Positions 61,705 through 64,000 of a DNA stretch of 64,000 nucleotides are shown here, piece after piece. The translations under genes and the position numbers were made by a program. Position 1 is the stretch's first letter; every line of letters begins with the position of its first letter. The notes under the pieces are model-generated. The model searched no databases and had not been told where the DNA came from. It saw only the letters and a program-made list of their open reading frames with translations. The stretch spans positions 4,340,001-4,404,000 of the forward strand of contig NZ_CP014015.2 in assembly GCF_001559075.2 (NCBI RefSeq), read 5' to 3'. The DNA comes from Citrobacter amalonaticus (GTDB taxonomy: Bacteria > Pseudomonadota > Gammaproteobacteria > Enterobacterales > Enterobacteriaceae).

Positions 61705-63681
61705 ATGCAACTCAATACCATCGCCAGGGGTCTACTCCTTGCCGGGCTGTTAACGTCTTTTTCTCTTCCGCTTATTGCGGCTGAAGCGCCTAAAGATGCC
61801 ACTGCCGCCACTCAACAGGCGAACAATGCGCTTTATAATCAGCTGCCCTTTTCCGATAACACCGATTTTACCGATGCCCATAAAGGCTTTATTGCCCCCA
61901 TTCCCCAGGAAGTGATTAAGGGCGAGCAAGGCAATGTTATCTGGAATCCTCAGCAATATGCATTCATTAAAGAAGGCGATAAATCTCCCGACTCAGTAAA
62001 CCCCAGCCTCTGGCGTCAGGCGCAGTTGATTAATATTAGCGGCCTGTTTGAGGTGACGGAGGGGGTTTATCAGATCCGTAATCTTGACCTGTCGAATATG
62101 ACGATTATCGAAGGTAAAGAAGGCATTACCGTTGTCGATCCGCTGGTTTCGGCAGAAACGGCGAAAGTGGGCATGGATTTGTACTTCAAGAACCGGGGTA
62201 AAAAACCGGTTGTGGCGGTGATTTACACCCACAGCCATGTGGATCACTACGGCGGCGTTCGCGGCGTGGTCGATGAAGCCGATGTGAAAGCGGGCAAGGT
62301 GAAAATCTACGCCCCTGCCGGATTCATGGAGGAAGCGGTATCAGAAAATATCATGGCCGGGAACGTGATGAGTCGCCGTGCCAGCTATATGTACGGCAAC
62401 CTGCTGAAACCGGATGTTAAAGGCCAGGTCGGCGCAGGTCTGGGAACCACCACCTCCGCCGGTACGGTGACGCTGATCGCGCCGACCAATTATATTACCA
62501 AAACCGGGCAGAAAGAGGTCATTGACGGACTGACCTATGATTTCCTGATGGCGCCGGGTTCTGAAGCCCCATCCGAAATGCTGTGGTATATCGAAGAGAA
62601 GAAAATTATCGAAACCGCAGAAGATGTCACCCACACCCTGCACAACACCTATTCGCTGCGCGGCGCTAAAATTCGCCAGCCGCTGCCATGGTCCAAATAC
62701 ATTAATGAAGCGCTTAACCTGTGGGGCGATAAGGCCGAAATTATCCTCGCACAGCACCACTGGCCGACCTGGGGCAATGACAATGTGGTCAAATTGCTGA
62801 AAAGCCAGCGCGATTTATATCGCTATATCAACGATCAGACGCTGCGAATGGCCAACCAGGGCTTAACCCGTGATGAAATCGCCGCAAACTTTACCCTGCC
62901 GCCCTCGCTGGCCAATACCTGGGCTAACCGCGGTTACTATGGTTCGGTCAGCCATGATGTGAAGGCAACCTATGTGCTGTATCTCGGCTGGTTTGACGGC
63001 AACCCGGCTACGCTGGACGAACTGCCGCCGGAAGACGGCGCGAAGAAATTTGTGGAGTACATGGGCGGCGCCGATGCCATTCTGCAAAAAGCGAAGCAGG
63101 ACTACGATCAGGGCAATTATCGTTGGGTTGCGCAAGTGGTCAGCAAGGTTGTGTTCGCCGATCCGAATAATCAGGCAGCGAGAAATCTGGAAGCGGACGC
63201 GCTGGAACAACTGGGATACCAGGCTGAATCCGGCCCGTGGCGTAACTTCTACCTGACCGGCGCGCAGGAACTGCGTAACGGCGTCGTGAAGGGGCCAACG
63301 CCAAATACCGCCAGCCCGGATACCGTACGCGCGATGACGCCTGAGATGTTCTTTGACTACCTCGCCGTCCATATTAACGGCCAAAAAGCAGCAGATGCGA
63401 AAATGGTCCTTAACTTCGATTTCGGTGACGACGGCGGTAAGTACAAAATCGAGCTGGAAAACGGCGTACTGAACCATACCGCGAACGTAGAAGACGCCAA
63501 CGCCGATGCCACGATCGGCCTGTCGCGCGATGCGCTAAACCGGATTGTGTTGAAAGAAGAAACGCTGAAAGAAGCCACAGATAAAGGCGACGTAAAAATC
63601 ACCGGCAATGCAGAAAAACTGAACGAACTGCTTGGCTATATGGATAAATTTGAATTCTGGTTCAATATCGTCACGCCGTAA
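61705..63681 (+). CDS. Exported alkyl sulfatase, metallo-beta-lactamase fold (YjcS/SdsA type)
   Basis: A 658-residue sulfatase of the SdsA1/YjcS group, with Sec signal peptide (cleavage near IAA, residue 26). The zinc motif THSHVDH gives His176, His178, Asp180 and His181; later ligands lie in AEDVTHTLHN and the QHHWPTWGN segment. A dimerisation part and a C-terminal SCP2-like domain (about 530-658) for hydrophobic substrate follow. Such enzymes cleave sulfate from alkyl sulfates such as SDS. It resembles E. coli YjcS, but sits here, so it is a relocated copy or a paralogue. A TGCACG repeat upstream suggests joint control with the DeoR pair. Confidence 0.9.
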   Translation: MQLNTIARGLLLAGLLTSFSLPLIAAEAPKDATAATQQANNALYNQLPFSDNTDFTDAHKGFIAPIPQEVIKGEQGNVIWNPQQYAFIKEGDKSPDSVNPSLWRQAQLINISGLFEVTEGVYQIRNLDLSNMTIIEGKEGITVVDPLVSAETAKVGMDLYFKNRGKKPVVAVIYTHSHVDHYGGVRGVVDEADVKAGKVKIYAPAGFMEEAVSENIMAGNVMSRRASYMYGNLLKPDVKGQVGAGLGTTTSAGTVTLIAPTNYITKTGQKEVIDGLTYDFLMAPGSEAPSEMLWYIEEKKIIETAEDVTHTLHNTYSLRGAKIRQPLPWSKYINEALNLWGDKAEIILAQHHWPTWGNDNVVKLLKSQRDLYRYINDQTLRMANQGLTRDEIAANFTLPPSLANTWANRGYYGSVSHDVKATYVLYLGWFDGNPATLDELPPEDGAKKFVEYMGGADAILQKAKQDYDQGNYRWVAQVVSKVVFADPNNQAARNLEADALEQLGYQAESGPWRNFYLTGAQELRNGVVKGPTPNTASPDTVRAMTPEMFFDYLAVHINGQKAADAKMVLNFDFGDDGGKYKIELENGVLNHTANVEDANADATIGLSRDALNRIVLKEETLKEATDKGDVKITGNAEKLNELLGYMDKFEFWFNIVTP

Positions 63682-63690
63682 CCCGACGTT

Positions 63691-63720
63691 GCCCGGTCAG
63701 TTTTCGTGACCGGGCGTTTT
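63691..63720. terminator. Terminator between the sulfatase gene and pptA
   Basis: Stem GCCCGGTCA / TGACCGGGC (9 bp), 7-base loop, then GTTTTG; serves both converging genes. Confidence 0.85.
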
Positions 63721-63722
63721 GT

Positions 63723-63950
63723 TTACATGCTGTAGCCTGGCTTTTTAATCAGCACGTCCATCTGCGGTTCAATCTCGCTATCCCAGACGCCCTGCCACTT
63801 ATCCTCCGGAACTTCAGTCAGCGCCACGCTCACCGAGCGTTCCTTACTTTTCAGATGACGGATGATCACCTCAGTAATATCATCGGCCAGCGCCGCTTTT
63901 TGTTCATCATTCAGGTCGCGCGGAAAACATTTAATATCAACGTGTGGCAT
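63723..63950 (-). CDS. pptA: 4-oxalocrotonate tautomerase-like protein PptA
   Basis: A 75-residue small tautomerase (E. coli PptA/YdcE 77). The catalytic proline is Pro2 (MPHVDIKCF), freed by removal of Met1. It carries out keto-enol tautomerisation of phenylpyruvate-like substrates in vitro; the biological substrate is unknown. Confidence 0.93.
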   Translation of the reverse strand: MPHVDIKCFPRDLNDEQKAALADDITEVIIRHLKSKERSVSVALTEVPEDKWQGVWDSEIEPQMDVLIKKPGYSM

Positions 63951-64000
63951 AGCCGGTTCCTTATTGTCAGTGTGACGTTAACGCTAGCACACTCGACAAC

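Noticed and set aside
1..64000. CRISPR arrays, tRNA or rRNA genes, complete insertion sequences
   Set aside because: No regularly spaced repeats, no cloverleaf genes and no transposase frames were found on reading the window.

Overview
The window is chromosomal DNA of an enteric bacterium (Enterobacteriaceae), most likely Citrobacter or a close relative. The backbone follows, in reversed orientation, the Escherichia coli K-12 order yddW-dosCP-ddpXABCDF-osmC-sra-maeA-fdnGHI-yddG-narUZYWV-yddE-nhoA-yddH-pptA. It also carries genes I know from Salmonella at this place (ompD next to yddG, then a GFA-family gene, smvA and smvR). This mixture of E. coli and Salmonella features fits Citrobacter; the genus is an inference from gene content, not a database result.

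Layout. 1-1.5 kb: lipoprotein glycosidase yddW/digH. 1.5-13.7 kb: an accessory island on the minus strand with a DUF2235 alpha/beta hydrolase, a 98-residue protein and two giant uncharacterised proteins (1763 and 1727 residues). It sits between yddW and dosC, which are neighbours in E. coli. 14.2-18.1 kb: dosC-dosP, the haem-based oxygen-sensing c-di-GMP cyclase and phosphodiesterase. 18.1-20.5 kb: a chemoreceptor and an HdeB-like periplasmic protein. 20.9-27.8 kb: an RpiR regulator leading the ddpX-ABCDF operon for D-Ala-D-Ala cleavage and uptake. 27.9-30.6 kb: osmC, the tiny gene sra and maeA. 30.7-33.4 kb: an ABC-F ATPase preceded by a probable leader peptide and attenuator, then a higB-higA toxin-antitoxin pair. 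33.4-38.7 kb: an exported inorganic pyrophosphatase and the selenocysteine formate dehydrogenase-N operon fdnGHI. 38.9-44.3 kb: yddG, porin ompD, a GFA protein, and divergent smvA/smvR with three operator-like repeats. 44.5-52.7 kb: narU and the second nitrate reductase narZYWV. 53-56 kb: an autotransporter. 56.1-63.95 kb: yddE, an unrecognised two-gene module (57.2-58.3 kb), nhoA, yddH, a DeoR regulator divergent from a small nucleoside-deoxyribosyltransferase-like gene, an exported alkyl sulfatase and pptA.

How it works together. Much of the segment serves stationary-phase, low-oxygen life: formate oxidation by FdnGHI can feed electrons to nitrate reductase, NarU moves nitrate and nitrite, and DosC/DosP link oxygen to c-di-GMP. 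OsmC, Sra, the HdeB-like protein and Ddp are stress or starvation functions in relatives. The best candidates for undescribed biology are the DUF2235/giant-protein island (with a nine-G tract near the end of the last gene), the leader/attenuator before the ABC-F gene, and the two-gene module at 57.2-58.3 kb. Eight GCCCGG-type hairpins recur downstream of genes and look like a dispersed repeat family acting as terminators.
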